Assembly (NCBI RefSeq): GCF_006439335.1
Contig: NZ_SAWY01000003.1
Location: forward strand, 124,001-188,000
Reading direction: 5' to 3'
DNA length: 64,000 nucleotides
From: Litorilituus lipolyticus
GTDB lineage: Bacteria > Pseudomonadota > Gammaproteobacteria > Enterobacterales > Alteromonadaceae
Below the pieces are notes generated by a model. That model worked only from the letters and a program-made list of their open reading frames with translations. It ran no database searches and was not told the origin of the DNA. Made by a program: the position numbers and the translations under genes. This document shows, piece after piece, positions 36,388 through 44,556 of this stretch. Each line of letters begins with the position of its first letter. Position 1 is the first letter of the stretch.

Positions 36388-38082
36388 ATGACGAGCAAAA
36401 AAAGCTTCTACCTCGACGATACTTTACTCATTTTAACAATGGCAGTGCTTGCGGGCTGTGGTCTTGTTTATGAATACTTACTCTCCCACTACGCAGGTCG
36501 AGTACTCGGTGTAATGGAAAGCACTATCTACACTATGATAGGCCTAATGATTGTTTCAATGGGGCTCGGTGCTTTTGCAGCCCGTAAAGTAAAGTGCGCT
36601 TTTAATGGCTTTGTTTGGCTAGAATTAATGATTGCCTGTTTAGGCAGTATTTCAATTTTACTCATTGGCGGCTTAATTGCTATCACCCAAATCTTTCCTC
36701 ATTTAATTGCTGACATGTTTGCCATGCCACCTGATATGTTACCCAAAGGTGGCATCTTTAAACAATTAAATTGGCTAGCGATGAAAACGCCCTATTTGTT
36801 TGGTGTATTGCTGGGCTTTTTCATTGGCATGGAAATCCCTCTCATTGCACGTATTCGTGAAGATATTCATCAAAAACACCTCGTTAATAACTTAGGGACT
36901 ATTTATGGTGCTGACTATGTCGGTGCCGGTATAGGAGCAGCGATTTGGGTATTATTTTTATTAAGCATTGATATCAGTAAGGCGGCAGCCTTAACGGCAA
37001 GTTTAAACCTTGTCGCAGGTACTTTTTTTATTATGCGTTATTGGCAAAGGTTATCCTGGAAAAAGACCTTTGTTAGTTTACATATTGCCTTAGCACTTAT
37101 CATTATCATCATGTTTAATTATGGTAATCAATGGCTAAACCAAATGAATAGCTTATTGTATCTAGATAAAGTCGTTCATACGCAAAAAACTCGATATCAA
37201 CAACTTACTTTTACTCATCGATATATGGGACTTGAAAACAGCAGCATCATCAATTTTTATTTAAATGGCCGTTTACAGTTTTCATCAATAGATGAGCATA
37301 TATACCATGACTATCTAGTTGCCCCCGCGTTAGCAGGTTCAGCAAGGCAAGAACATATTTTAATTATTGGTGGTGGTGACGGCTTAGCCTTACGAGATAT
37401 TTTAACTTATGATCCTAAGAGCGTTACTTTAGTTGATTTAGATAGTGAGCTTATTGATATTTTCCAAAATCCTCATCAGCATGTTGAAAATGCTTTAGCA
37501 GAGAATATTATCAAATTAAATAAAGCAAGCCTTCAAGACAAGCGACTAACCATTAAAAGAGCTGATGCCTTTATCGAAATAAATGAGTTAATTAAAAAAG
37601 GGCAAGTGTTCGATAGCATCATCGTTGATTTACCCGATCCAAGTCACCCTGATCTAAATAAACTTTATTCAGTCAATTTTTACGCTAGACTAAATCAATT
37701 GCTTTCAGGTGATGGCTTGATTTCAATACAATCAACTAGCCCCTATCATGCTAAAGACACTTTCATCTCTATTGGCAAGACAGTAAAAGCTGCAGGTTTT
37801 GCTCATGTTGAACAGTATCATGATAATGTGCCAAGCTTTGGCGAATGGGGCTGGACTATCGCCGCTAAAAATGGGGCTAGCCCATTAGTGAGATTACAAA
37901 AGCTTACTCAGCTTAATGAAGAGCATAAATGGCTAAACCTTGAAACATTGAAAGCAGCTTTTATCTTTCCGAGAGGATTTTATAAAAACATCGATGAAAT
38001 TAAAGAAAATACTTTAGGCAGTCATACTATCTATCAATTACATCAAAATGCATGGAAAGATCAACAAGGCTTAAATGAATAA
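36388..38082 (+). CDS. Membrane-fused polyamine aminopropyltransferase (SpeE-like)
   Basis: 564 residues. The N-terminal ~235 residues hold about six to seven transmembrane helices (MAVLAGCGLVYEYLLSHYAG and others); the C-terminal part is a spermidine-synthase-like domain with GGGDGLALRDIL, the decarboxylated-SAM site, VTLVDLDSEL and DLPDPSHPDLNKLYSVNFY. The expected reaction is transfer of an aminopropyl group to a polyamine or a related amine at the membrane. Such fusions occur with DUF350 and PspA-like genes in other bacteria. It lies just past a terminator, so it may have its own promoter; no strong SD precedes the ATG at 36388. The following operon begins 190 bp downstream. Confidence 0.88.
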   Translation: MTSKKSFYLDDTLLILTMAVLAGCGLVYEYLLSHYAGRVLGVMESTIYTMIGLMIVSMGLGAFAARKVKCAFNGFVWLELMIACLGSISILLIGGLIAITQIFPHLIADMFAMPPDMLPKGGIFKQLNWLAMKTPYLFGVLLGFFIGMEIPLIARIREDIHQKHLVNNLGTIYGADYVGAGIGAAIWVLFLLSIDISKAAALTASLNLVAGTFFIMRYWQRLSWKKTFVSLHIALALIIIIMFNYGNQWLNQMNSLLYLDKVVHTQKTRYQQLTFTHRYMGLENSSIINFYLNGRLQFSSIDEHIYHDYLVAPALAGSARQEHILIIGGGDGLALRDILTYDPKSVTLVDLDSELIDIFQNPHQHVENALAENIIKLNKASLQDKRLTIKRADAFIEINELIKKGQVFDSIIVDLPDPSHPDLNKLYSVNFYARLNQLLSGDGLISIQSTSPYHAKDTFISIGKTVKAAGFAHVEQYHDNVPSFGEWGWTIAAKNGASPLVRLQKLTQLNEEHKWLNLETLKAAFIFPRGFYKNIDEIKENTLGSHTIYQLHQNAWKDQQGLNE

Positions 38083-38150
38083 TAAATAACAGAAAAAATC
38101 GACAGCAAGTTTTAATAACAAATTAATTTAAAATAATCACAATTGAGCGC

Positions 38151-38201
38151 TTGACATAATATGTCAGAGTGTTAAATTTAACCAAGACGACATAATATGT
38201 C
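38151..38201 (+). promoter_or_regulatory. Promoter with two palindromic operators, DUF2170-PspA operon
   Basis: TTGACA (38151-38156) is a perfect -35. TAAATT (38173-38178) after a 16-bp spacer is a fair -10. Operator 1, TGACATAATATGTCA (38152-38166), lies on the -35 and spacer. Operator 2, GACATAATATGTC (38189-38201), lies just past the likely start point; centres are 36 bp apart. The same 13 bases occur upstream of the lipoprotein-DUF350 operon at 34260. The arrangement suits repression by a dimer bound at both sites. Confidence 0.78.
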
Positions 38202-38271
38202 ATCGATACTTACTCATTCAATTGAATCAATTTTTATGGGTAAGTTTATTTACAATAAGGATAGGAAATAC

Positions 38272-38685
38272 ATGAATATTCATACTATAGCCGATCATTT
38301 AAACAGTTTGGCAGATAATTCAGACACAGGGATGAGCTTTGATTGTCAACCAATCTCAGGCGAAGTTGATGTACTGCAAATTAGTATTATTGGCCGTGAA
38401 GAAATCCCAGTATTTGTATCGGTTACTGAAGATCAAATTCTATGCATTAGCTACTTATGGGGAGTTGATGAAGTTAAAAGCGACTCTATTGCAGCTATGC
38501 ATGAAAGCATGTTGGAAATGAACATTCCGATGCCTTTATCATCTTTCTCAAAAATTGGTGATAAATACGTTATTTTTGGCGCACTATCAATCAACTCAAG
38601 CTATTCAGATGTTGAACATGAACTAGCGGTGCTAAGTAACAATGCCCTTGAAGTTATTGATGATATGAGTGATTACTTAAACTAA
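38272..38685 (+). CDS. DUF2170 family protein (YjfI-like)
   Basis: 137 residues from the ATG at 38272, preceded by AGGATAGGA; the frame is open to 38197, but that part overlaps an operator. The sequence (MNIHTIADHLNSLADNSD, DVLQISIIGREEIPVFVSVTE, CISYLWGVDEVKSDSIAAMH, YVIFGALSINSSYSDVEHEL) matches DUF2170, seen as YjfI in E. coli. Function is unknown. In E. coli the order is yjfI-yjfJ (PspA-like)-yjfK (DUF2491)-yjfL (DUF350)-yjfM-yjfC. Here the first three are kept in order while DUF350 is in the other palindrome-controlled operon. Confidence 0.85.
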   Translation: MNIHTIADHLNSLADNSDTGMSFDCQPISGEVDVLQISIIGREEIPVFVSVTEDQILCISYLWGVDEVKSDSIAAMHESMLEMNIPMPLSSFSKIGDKYVIFGALSINSSYSDVEHELAVLSNNALEVIDDMSDYLN

Positions 38686-38729
38686 ATAGCATAAGCCTCT
38701 AGTTTTGGTTAACTTATTTGGAGAAAAAG

Positions 38730-39419
38730 ATGAGTATATTTAAAAAGATTATGACAGCGGTTCGTGGTGGTGCTTCTGAAGCTGGTGAAGCGATTATTGA
38801 CGCAAATGCTACCCGTATTTTTGAGCAAGAAATTCGTGATGCAGAAAATCACTTAACAAAAGCAAAGCGTGATTTAACAGGTGTTGTTGCTGAACAAATG
38901 GCAGCTCAACGTGACGTTGAACGTTTAAACCGTGAAATTGCTGAACATGAAGGTTATGCTGGACAAGCGCTAGAGAAAGGCGATGAAGCATTAGCTTTAG
39001 CTGTAGCTGAAAAAATTGCTACTTTAGAAAGCGAACTAGCAACACAACAGCAAGCATTAGCTAGTTATACTGGCAATGCCGATAGACTTAAAGAATTAGT
39101 TAAGAAGAGTGAACGTCAAGTAGCCGAGCATAAGCGTCAACTTTCAATGGTAAAGACTACTGAAAGTGTACAAAAAGCAACGTCTGCAATTACTGATAAC
39201 TTTTCTTCTAGTAACTCAAAGTTACTGAGTGCGAAAGATTCTTTAGAACGTATTAAAGCAAAACAGCAAAAGTTTGATGATAAAATGAAAGCCGCTGAAA
39301 TGCTTGAATCAGAAGATTCTGATGTGTCACTTGCAGCACAATTAAAAGCAGCAGGTATTGGCGCTCAAGATAGCAGTGCAAATTCTGTGCTTGACCGCAT
39401 TAAAGCCAAACAAAAATAA
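38730..39419 (+). CDS. PspA/IM30 family protein (YjfJ-like)
   Basis: 229 residues from the ATG at 38730, preceded by GGAG. The start MSIFKKIMTAVRGGASEAGE is the membrane-binding amphipathic helix of PspA/Vipp1 proteins, and residues about 25-170 are long coiled coils (EQEIRDAENHLTKAKRDLTG). PspA proteins form ESCRT-III-like rods and patch damaged inner membrane. E. coli PspA is tied to pspF/pspBC, none of which is here, so this is the YjfJ-type paralogue. It lies 44 bp after the DUF2170 gene; a moderate hairpin follows. Confidence 0.9.
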   Translation: MSIFKKIMTAVRGGASEAGEAIIDANATRIFEQEIRDAENHLTKAKRDLTGVVAEQMAAQRDVERLNREIAEHEGYAGQALEKGDEALALAVAEKIATLESELATQQQALASYTGNADRLKELVKKSERQVAEHKRQLSMVKTTESVQKATSAITDNFSSSNSKLLSAKDSLERIKAKQQKFDDKMKAAEMLESEDSDVSLAAQLKAAGIGAQDSSANSVLDRIKAKQK

Positions 39420-39441
39420 TTAATTATTTTTGTAAAAATAA

Positions 39442-39467
39442 ACGAGCTAGGTAACTAGCTCGTTTTG
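39442..39467 (+). terminator. Hairpin after PspA-like gene
   Basis: Perfect 9-bp stem ACGAGCTAG (39442-39450)/CTAGCTCGT (39455-39463), loop GTAA, then TTTTG. It may be a partial terminator that lowers expression of the downstream DUF2491 gene. Confidence 0.7.
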
Positions 39468-39498
39468 TTGTATTCGATGTCTTAATAAAGGTTGAATA

Positions 39499-40140
39499 AT
39501 GAGCTTTCTGAATAAACTATTTAATAAAGAAAAGAAGAGTGAGCGAAAACTAACTCAAGTTAATCAATTACTCCTTGGTGATATCATAGTGTTAACTGAC
39601 AGCTTTGCGCTGCCTGAGACATTACGTGGACAACAGTTCCAAGTAAAAGCCATTAATAGTTATGAATTCGAGCATACAGTGCAAACTGAATGGCAATTAC
39701 TTGGCACCAATAGCGTAGAAATATTTCTCTCTCTAGACGTTGAAGATACCACTGAATTAAAGTTCTCAATAAAAATATCCCACGAAGACGTAGAAACCTT
39801 ATTTGATTTAGATAGCTTCTCAGAAATCTTTGATGAGCCAGGGCAAGCCTTTTTAGACAGAAAAGTCGACAACGCACTTACTAGCCATTGGTCTAGTGAA
39901 CAATATCAGCAAAGTACTTTTGCAAAAGTTGGTTACTTTCATCGCAAAGATCACCGTAGCGAGAATCTATCATCCTATGAAGGCAAAGACAGTGGTGAAC
40001 AGTTTGAGCAGTATGTTTTATATAACAAAGATCAAAGCAAAGGTATCGATATTGAAGTGTGGGATGATGGCGATACTGAAGTCTGTTTAACGTTATTTAG
40101 ACCATTAACTGATATAATTGATATGTACCCTGCCAGTTAA
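39499..40140 (+). CDS. DUF2491 family protein (YjfK-like)
   Basis: 213 residues, cytoplasmic and acidic. It begins MSFLNKLFNKEKKSERKLTQ and contains YEFEHTVQTEWQLLGTN and a C-terminal VLYNKDQSKGIDIEVWDDGDTEVCLTLFRP, the conserved end of DUF2491 (E. coli YjfK, about 219 residues). Function is unknown; it always travels with PspA-like and DUF2170 genes, so a role in the same membrane-maintenance system is inferred. It begins 79 bp after the PspA-like gene, beyond a hairpin. Confidence 0.82.
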   Translation: MSFLNKLFNKEKKSERKLTQVNQLLLGDIIVLTDSFALPETLRGQQFQVKAINSYEFEHTVQTEWQLLGTNSVEIFLSLDVEDTTELKFSIKISHEDVETLFDLDSFSEIFDEPGQAFLDRKVDNALTSHWSSEQYQQSTFAKVGYFHRKDHRSENLSSYEGKDSGEQFEQYVLYNKDQSKGIDIEVWDDGDTEVCLTLFRPLTDIIDMYPAS

Positions 40141-40193
40141 TGTGTTAATAAGTGGCGAGCTAATATTCGCCTTTTTCAACCTGAGAAAACACC

Positions 40194-40523
40194 ATGAGTA
40201 GAAAAATACCTGATAAGTGGCAATCATCAGTTAAAGCAATGAAAGCTGTGCAAGTTGCTTTTGATATGGATGAAAAAATCCAGCTATCAATTCGAAAGCA
40301 AGCTCTAGAAGCGGGGTTGAGCCCATCAGATCAAATACGTGATATTCTAGGTCTGCCTATAAATAAACGTCCTAAACGTCCACGCTTGACTGTTAGTCTT
40401 GCTGCCAGTGATTATGAAATTCTTGCTGAGAAATATGGCTTAGAAATTGACCAACAGCTTGAAATTAAAAAGAAGCTCATGGATGACTTAATTAGCTATG
40501 TCTCAAATGAAAGCTCAGAGTAA
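40194..40523 (+). CDS. Small basic protein with ribbon-helix-helix-like N-terminal part
   Basis: 109 residues, no known family recognised. Residues 17-52 (VQVAFDMDEKIQLSIRKQAL then GLSPSDQIRDILGLP) look like a ribbon-helix-helix fold: a beta strand, a helix, a GxSxSD turn and a second helix. A second strand-helix unit follows after KRPKRPRLTVSLAASDYEIL. Ribbon-helix-helix repressors bind short palindromes, so this is a candidate for the factor that recognises GACATAATATGTC in the operon's own promoter. This is an inference from fold and position, not a proven link. It starts 53 bp after the DUF2491 gene. Confidence 0.55.
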   Translation: MSRKIPDKWQSSVKAMKAVQVAFDMDEKIQLSIRKQALEAGLSPSDQIRDILGLPINKRPKRPRLTVSLAASDYEILAEKYGLEIDQQLEIKKKLMDDLISYVSNESSE

Positions 40524-40633
40524 ATTATCCCTTTGAGCTATTTTATTAGCTAAGAATCTTTTTTATGCATCAATGCGTTTTTATGCCATAATTGAATCGG
40601 TTACAAATAAATAACAACATTAGGGATATCATT

Positions 40634-40894
40634 ATGTTAATGAAAAAAATTGCAATTGTTGCCTTTGCCGCAGCAGTAACAGGTTGTTCTAATACCAGCG
40701 CATTAGAAGAGAATATTTCGACATTAACCAATAAGGTTGATGCTTTATCAACGCAAGTAGCTAATTTAGAAGCACAGCAAAAAGCGATCAGTAAAGATGC
40801 AAAAGCTGCCAAAGATGCTGCAGAGCAAGCGCTAAACGATGCTAAAAAAGCAAATGATAGAATTGATAACGTCGTTTCTTCATATAAAAAATAG
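40634..40894 (+). CDS. Lpp-like small outer-membrane lipoprotein
   Basis: 86 residues from the ATG at 40634 (a second ATG at 40640 gives 84). A lipoprotein signal ends VTGCSNTSAL with Cys at position 19, then a heptad-repeat coiled coil (ISTLTNKVDALSTQVANLEA) with Ala-rich repeats (AKAAKDAAEQALNDAKKAND) and ends SSYKK. The size and coiled-coil match the Braun-lipoprotein (Lpp) type; the C-terminal lysine that is linked to peptidoglycan in Lpp is present. An L,D-transpeptidase, which makes that link, is encoded just beyond the next MITE, an apt pairing. Strong palindromic terminator follows. Confidence 0.8.
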   Translation: MLMKKIAIVAFAAAVTGCSNTSALEENISTLTNKVDALSTQVANLEAQQKAISKDAKAAKDAAEQALNDAKKANDRIDNVVSSYKK

Positions 40895-40912
40895 TATTTA
40901 GTTTGCTAAATA

Positions 40913-40947
40913 CCCAAAAAAAGCACTCATTGAGTGCTTTTTTTGGG
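40913..40947. terminator. Terminator after lipoprotein gene
   Basis: Stem CCCAAAAAAAGCACTCA (40913-40929) and its exact complement (40931-40947) with a one-base centre; poly-A left and poly-T right, so it can act in both directions. Confidence 0.9.
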
Positions 40948-40971
40948 CTTAATGTTAAAAGTGCTAGTAAA

Positions 40972-41164
40972 CCTCAACTCGGGATAACAACTTGCTTTCT
41001 AGCAATCTATTTTCCTTACTACAGCGTTAAATTAGTTTGCAATGGACTAGCTATTGGCGCACTAATTTTCCTTGTATTAAGAAATATCGCCAAGCTAGAA
41101 TAATGATAAATATAAATTTATATATAATTTAAATCGCTAGCTAAATTCTTACCCCGAGTTGAGG
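40972..41164. mobile_element. MITE-like element, copy 2 (inverted relative to copy 1)
   Basis: 193 bp with perfect 12-bp terminal inverted repeats CCTCAACTCGGG / CCCGAGTTGAGG. Flanking repeats are CTAGTAAA (40964-40971) and CTAGTAAG (41165-41172), 7 of 8 bases alike, fitting an 8-bp target duplication. Interior pairing AAATTAGT (41029-41036)/ACTAATTT (41061-41068) matches copy 1. The right duplication contains the TAG stop of the L,D-transpeptidase gene. The end next to that stop codon is the same end that lies next to the stop codon at copy 1. Confidence 0.88.
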
Positions 41165-42109
41165 CTAGTAAGTTTTACCTTCATCTTGTTCACCTTCCTC
41201 TAACTCAATAACCAAGCCTGTCGGTTTTTCAATAACCGGCACAAGCTGATGCCAATAATTTCTGTTCGAACCAACAAAACGTTGCACTGCATTGGCCAGT
41301 TTAATTGTCTGCTTCCCTGGTTCTTCTGTTAGCGGCTCATGGATTTCAATTAACTGCCTTTGACCATTTTCATAAGACATTTTGATCGGTTGATCGATGA
41401 TTCTTACTCTTGTTTGCAAAGCGACATTATCATAGAGCCATTTTATATCATCATCATACATCCGAATGCAGCCAGAGCTTGCTCTCATACCAATACCAAA
41501 ACGTTTATTGGTACCATGAATTAAGTATTCACTGGTACCTAACCTTAAGGCATACTTTCCAAAGGGGTTGTTTGCTCCTGGTGGTACTTCATTAGCTAAC
41601 ACTACCCCTTTTTCTTTTAAATACCGCTCTTTCATAGCTTTGGTAGGTCGCCAAACTGGGTCTTTTCTCTTCTCGCTGATATAACTTGTTGCTTTAGGGG
41701 TTGCAAGTCCTTGTCGACCTATTCCAACAGGAAATACATGTACTTTGTTCTTATCAGGTTCAAAATAATAAAGCCTTAACTCAGGCAAATTAACCACAAT
41801 ACCTTCTTGTTTAATAAAGGGTAATAACATAGCTGAAGGAATAACAACTCGCGTGCCAACCTCAGGTAAAAAGGGATCAATACTTGGGTTTGCTGCAAGC
41901 AAGGCTAAAAAACCAACATTATATTGCTCTGCTATTTTTTGAAAGAAATCACCTTGTTCAACTTGATGGTACTGTATCTGACCAATTAACCGTTGCTTTC
42001 CTTCAGGAATATCATACTCAGCCGCCAATACATTACATGCTAAAAGCAGGCTTACTGTATTGATAATGACAAAGGTAGCAAAAAACTCTTTCATTAATTT
42101 CATATTCAT
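41165..42109 (-). CDS. LysM-containing L,D-transpeptidase (YkuD family)
   Basis: 314 residues. Signal peptide to about residue 29 (NVLAA), a LysM-type domain (about 45-92; YHQVEQGDFFQKIAEQYNVG ... VIP), then a YkuD catalytic domain with YLIHGTNKRFGIGM and the nucleophile ASSGCIRM. This is the ErfK/YbiS layout. It makes 3-3 cross-links or attaches Lpp-type lipoproteins to peptidoglycan in the periplasm. The ATG at 42109 directly follows the TAA of the CYTH-CHAD gene (TAAATG), so the two are coupled. Its stop codon is included in a MITE target duplication. Confidence 0.92.
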   Translation of the reverse strand: MNMKLMKEFFATFVIINTVSLLLACNVLAAEYDIPEGKQRLIGQIQYHQVEQGDFFQKIAEQYNVGFLALLAANPSIDPFLPEVGTRVVIPSAMLLPFIKQEGIVVNLPELRLYYFEPDKNKVHVFPVGIGRQGLATPKATSYISEKRKDPVWRPTKAMKERYLKEKGVVLANEVPPGANNPFGKYALRLGTSEYLIHGTNKRFGIGMRASSGCIRMYDDDIKWLYDNVALQTRVRIIDQPIKMSYENGQRQLIEIHEPLTEEPGKQTIKLANAVQRFVGSNRNYWHQLVPVIEKPTGLVIELEEGEQDEGKTY

Positions 42110-43762
42110 TTACCCTTGCCAATATGGAGTAATCGACAAAGCATTATCTTTAGATTGCTCTATTGCCTCTAACAAATTGTCAACTTTAGCATTTAACCAA
42201 TTTGCTAACTTTTCTTGTTTTATGGGTAACATATCTAACTGTTGTTGTAATAAATATAAGGTTTGTAACTCGCTAATGCCTTGTTTTATGTCTAACCAAG
42301 CTACACGGTAAACCTTCTGCTTTTCAGATAACAGTGAATTATTTTCTTCCTTGTTAAATAACGAAATAAACCAGCTACCCGTTAACAAGCTTCTAATCAA
42401 CAATGGATATAATGCTAAATAATCTTTGCTTGTTAATGCATTATTATCGCTAAAATTAGCAATTTCTGTTTTTAAGTCATTAAGTGCTTTAGCTAATCCA
42501 TGCTCTGCAAAGTTTGCGAGTTTAATAGCAGAAGCATCTTGGTTTGATTCTTCTGAGTGTGTGATGGCTTTTTTCTCTATTAATACATTAAGTAATGACA
42601 ACTGAAGTTGGTTAATACGCTCACTGGTAAGTAAAACTAACATTTGCTCAATATTAGGGTAGCGTCTCTGCTCTAACTTTAATTTTTCAATTAAGGCTTC
42701 ACTATGAGCAATTTTTTTACGGTAAACTCCTGATTTGGTGGTGAGTTCTTGTAAATGCAGCGCATTATCAACCCAATGTGTTACTCGGCTAAAGTAAGTT
42801 AACTCATCTCTGATCTTTATTAATTCTGGTGATAAATATTTATCAAAAAGCCAGAAACCTTGCCGTAATAAAACAAATAGTTCGTTTAATTTACTTAACA
42901 CATTTAAAGAAGGCTGTTCGACATAAGCATCTATTTGCTGCTGAATTTTTTCCAAGGAAAATTCAACACCATGGTAAAAAGCAGTAGAAATTGTCTTCAC
43001 TTGTTTCATGGGCATAATTTCTAATGCTTCGTGATGTTGTTTATCACTTTTTAACAAGACTTTTTTCGCTGCTTTGGTTGCAAGACCCATCGAAGACTCT
43101 TGCTCTTCATACTTAGCCGCCAGCTGATAACCACGTGCGGCTTTGCTTAACCGACCAGAGCGCATTGATACTTTACTCATTAACAGCTTGGCAAATCCAA
43201 ACAAAGCTTGTGTTTCACCTTGCTGAAGCTCAAGCTCTAATTCATGGATAATTTCAACGTCATTAAAACCATCACAATTAATTTCACCTTGATCATAGGC
43301 TAAGTCAATAACAGCCTCTTGATAGGTTATTAACCAGGTAATACGAGTAAAGTGCGTATTAAACATACTCACGATACTATTTTGTAACACATCTACATTA
43401 GCACCGTCAGGCCAAATTTCTTGAGGAAAAAGTGAAAGATTGACCTGTTCATCAGCTATATCAACATTATATTCAGGTCTTTTATGTAAACCACCTACCA
43501 CTTGACCAGAGGTTTTTATGGTTTGTTCATATTGGCAATGATTGTCACCTAATTGGATTCCTCTGACACGCAAACCAATATCCATTTTACGCAAAGCTAA
43601 ATCAGGTGTATCAATGTAACGATTGGTCAAATATTTTTTTTGCTGAGTGTAGCTAATATTGTTATCTGACAATAACTTAGAAATTACATCAGCAACGTCT
43701 TGGCTGTGCTCTTCATGCTGATCATCAAACAATAAATACTTTAGTTCTATTTCTGTGCTCAT
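42110..43762 (-). CDS. ygiF: CYTH-CHAD protein, inorganic triphosphatase-like (YgiF)
   Basis: 550 residues. The N-terminal CYTH tunnel domain begins MSTEIELKY with the ExExK metal/phosphate motif and continues with RYIDTPDLALRKMDIGLRVR. The C-terminal ~270 residues form a helical CHAD domain with regularly spaced histidines and lysines that bind phosphate or polyphosphate (AFYHGVEFSLEKIQQQID ... ELTYFSRVTHWVDNALH). E. coli YgiF hydrolyses tripolyphosphate and has the same architecture. It is divergent from ygiM, as in E. coli, and overlaps none of its neighbours. Confidence 0.9.
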   Translation of the reverse strand: MSTEIELKYLLFDDQHEEHSQDVADVISKLLSDNNISYTQQKKYLTNRYIDTPDLALRKMDIGLRVRGIQLGDNHCQYEQTIKTSGQVVGGLHKRPEYNVDIADEQVNLSLFPQEIWPDGANVDVLQNSIVSMFNTHFTRITWLITYQEAVIDLAYDQGEINCDGFNDVEIIHELELELQQGETQALFGFAKLLMSKVSMRSGRLSKAARGYQLAAKYEEQESSMGLATKAAKKVLLKSDKQHHEALEIMPMKQVKTISTAFYHGVEFSLEKIQQQIDAYVEQPSLNVLSKLNELFVLLRQGFWLFDKYLSPELIKIRDELTYFSRVTHWVDNALHLQELTTKSGVYRKKIAHSEALIEKLKLEQRRYPNIEQMLVLLTSERINQLQLSLLNVLIEKKAITHSEESNQDASAIKLANFAEHGLAKALNDLKTEIANFSDNNALTSKDYLALYPLLIRSLLTGSWFISLFNKEENNSLLSEKQKVYRVAWLDIKQGISELQTLYLLQQQLDMLPIKQEKLANWLNAKVDNLLEAIEQSKDNALSITPYWQG

Positions 43763-43903
43763 TTTGCTTTTAAAAGTAAGTTATCACAACTACAGCATAC
43801 CTTGTGATAAAGAAGATACCAAGCGAATCATTTAACTTGCCAACTAAGCTACAAACACATAATATCTTGTCTTTAATGGTTTATTTTAATACTTGGTAGT
43901 TTC

Positions 43904-44515
43904 ATGAAAAACGTTGTTAGAGTTCTTGCGTGTCTTTTTATCTCACTTTCATCAACTATGTTTGTACATGCTGAAGAGCTTGAGTCCGCACCAGAAATCC
44001 AATCAGGCTTTATTTCTGATGACTTAACAATTTTCATGCATGCTGGCCCAGGTACTAACTATCGTATTTTAGGCACTATAACTGCAGGTACTCAAATTCA
44101 AATAACGGGTAATAGTGATAAAGGCTATAGTGAAATTATTGATGATAAAAATAGAACCACATGGGTAGAATCAAAGTATATTACTGATAAACCAGGGTTA
44201 AGGTTTACCGTGACTGAGTTGAATAACAAAATTGCTACAAACCAAGAGTTCTCAAGTCAACTAGATGGTGAAGTAAATGCGCTTAAAGCAACAATTGTAG
44301 ATTTAGAAACACAAAATGCAACTTTAACTAAAGAAACTGCTCAATTAGAAAGAACACTCAACAACACTCAAAGTAAACTAAAAGATCAAGATACCAATAT
44401 TAAAAAGCAATGGTTCTATATGGGCGCCGCCGTTTTAGGTGTTGGTTTATTACTTGGTTTAATTCTCCCTAAATTCTTTGGCCGCCGTAGAAGCTCTCTA
44501 GATAGCTGGCAATAA
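43904..44515 (+). CDS. ygiM: SH3-domain membrane protein (YgiM-like)
   Basis: 203 residues. Signal peptide to about residue 24 (FVHAEE), a bacterial SH3 domain at about 33-90 (FISDDLTIFMHAGPGTNYRI ... TWVESKYI), a coiled coil (100-165) and one C-terminal transmembrane helix (WFYMGAAVLGVGLLLGLILP) with a basic tail. This is the TIGR04211-type protein known as YgiM, probably reading the cell wall; function is unknown. It is divergent from ygiF, as in E. coli. Confidence 0.88.
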   Translation: MKNVVRVLACLFISLSSTMFVHAEELESAPEIQSGFISDDLTIFMHAGPGTNYRILGTITAGTQIQITGNSDKGYSEIIDDKNRTTWVESKYITDKPGLRFTVTELNNKIATNQEFSSQLDGEVNALKATIVDLETQNATLTKETAQLERTLNNTQSKLKDQDTNIKKQWFYMGAAVLGVGLLLGLILPKFFGRRRSSLDSWQ

Positions 44516-44556
44516 TACTTCTACGCTACTAAAGCACAATTAAAGCGTAACCAACA

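Noticed and set aside
38153..38201. Palindromes as LexA (SOS) boxes
   Set aside because: The LexA box of gammaproteobacteria is CTG-N10-CAG; GACATAATATGTC does not fit it.
40903..41103. 66-residue open frame after the Lpp-like gene
   Set aside because: It begins in a terminator and runs through the MITE; no SD and no signs of coding.
31114..41164. The two MITE copies as ends of one composite transposon carrying glnE and the PspA module
   Set aside because: Each copy has its own target duplication, so they are independent insertions; glnE also keeps the same direction relative to ygiF as in E. coli.
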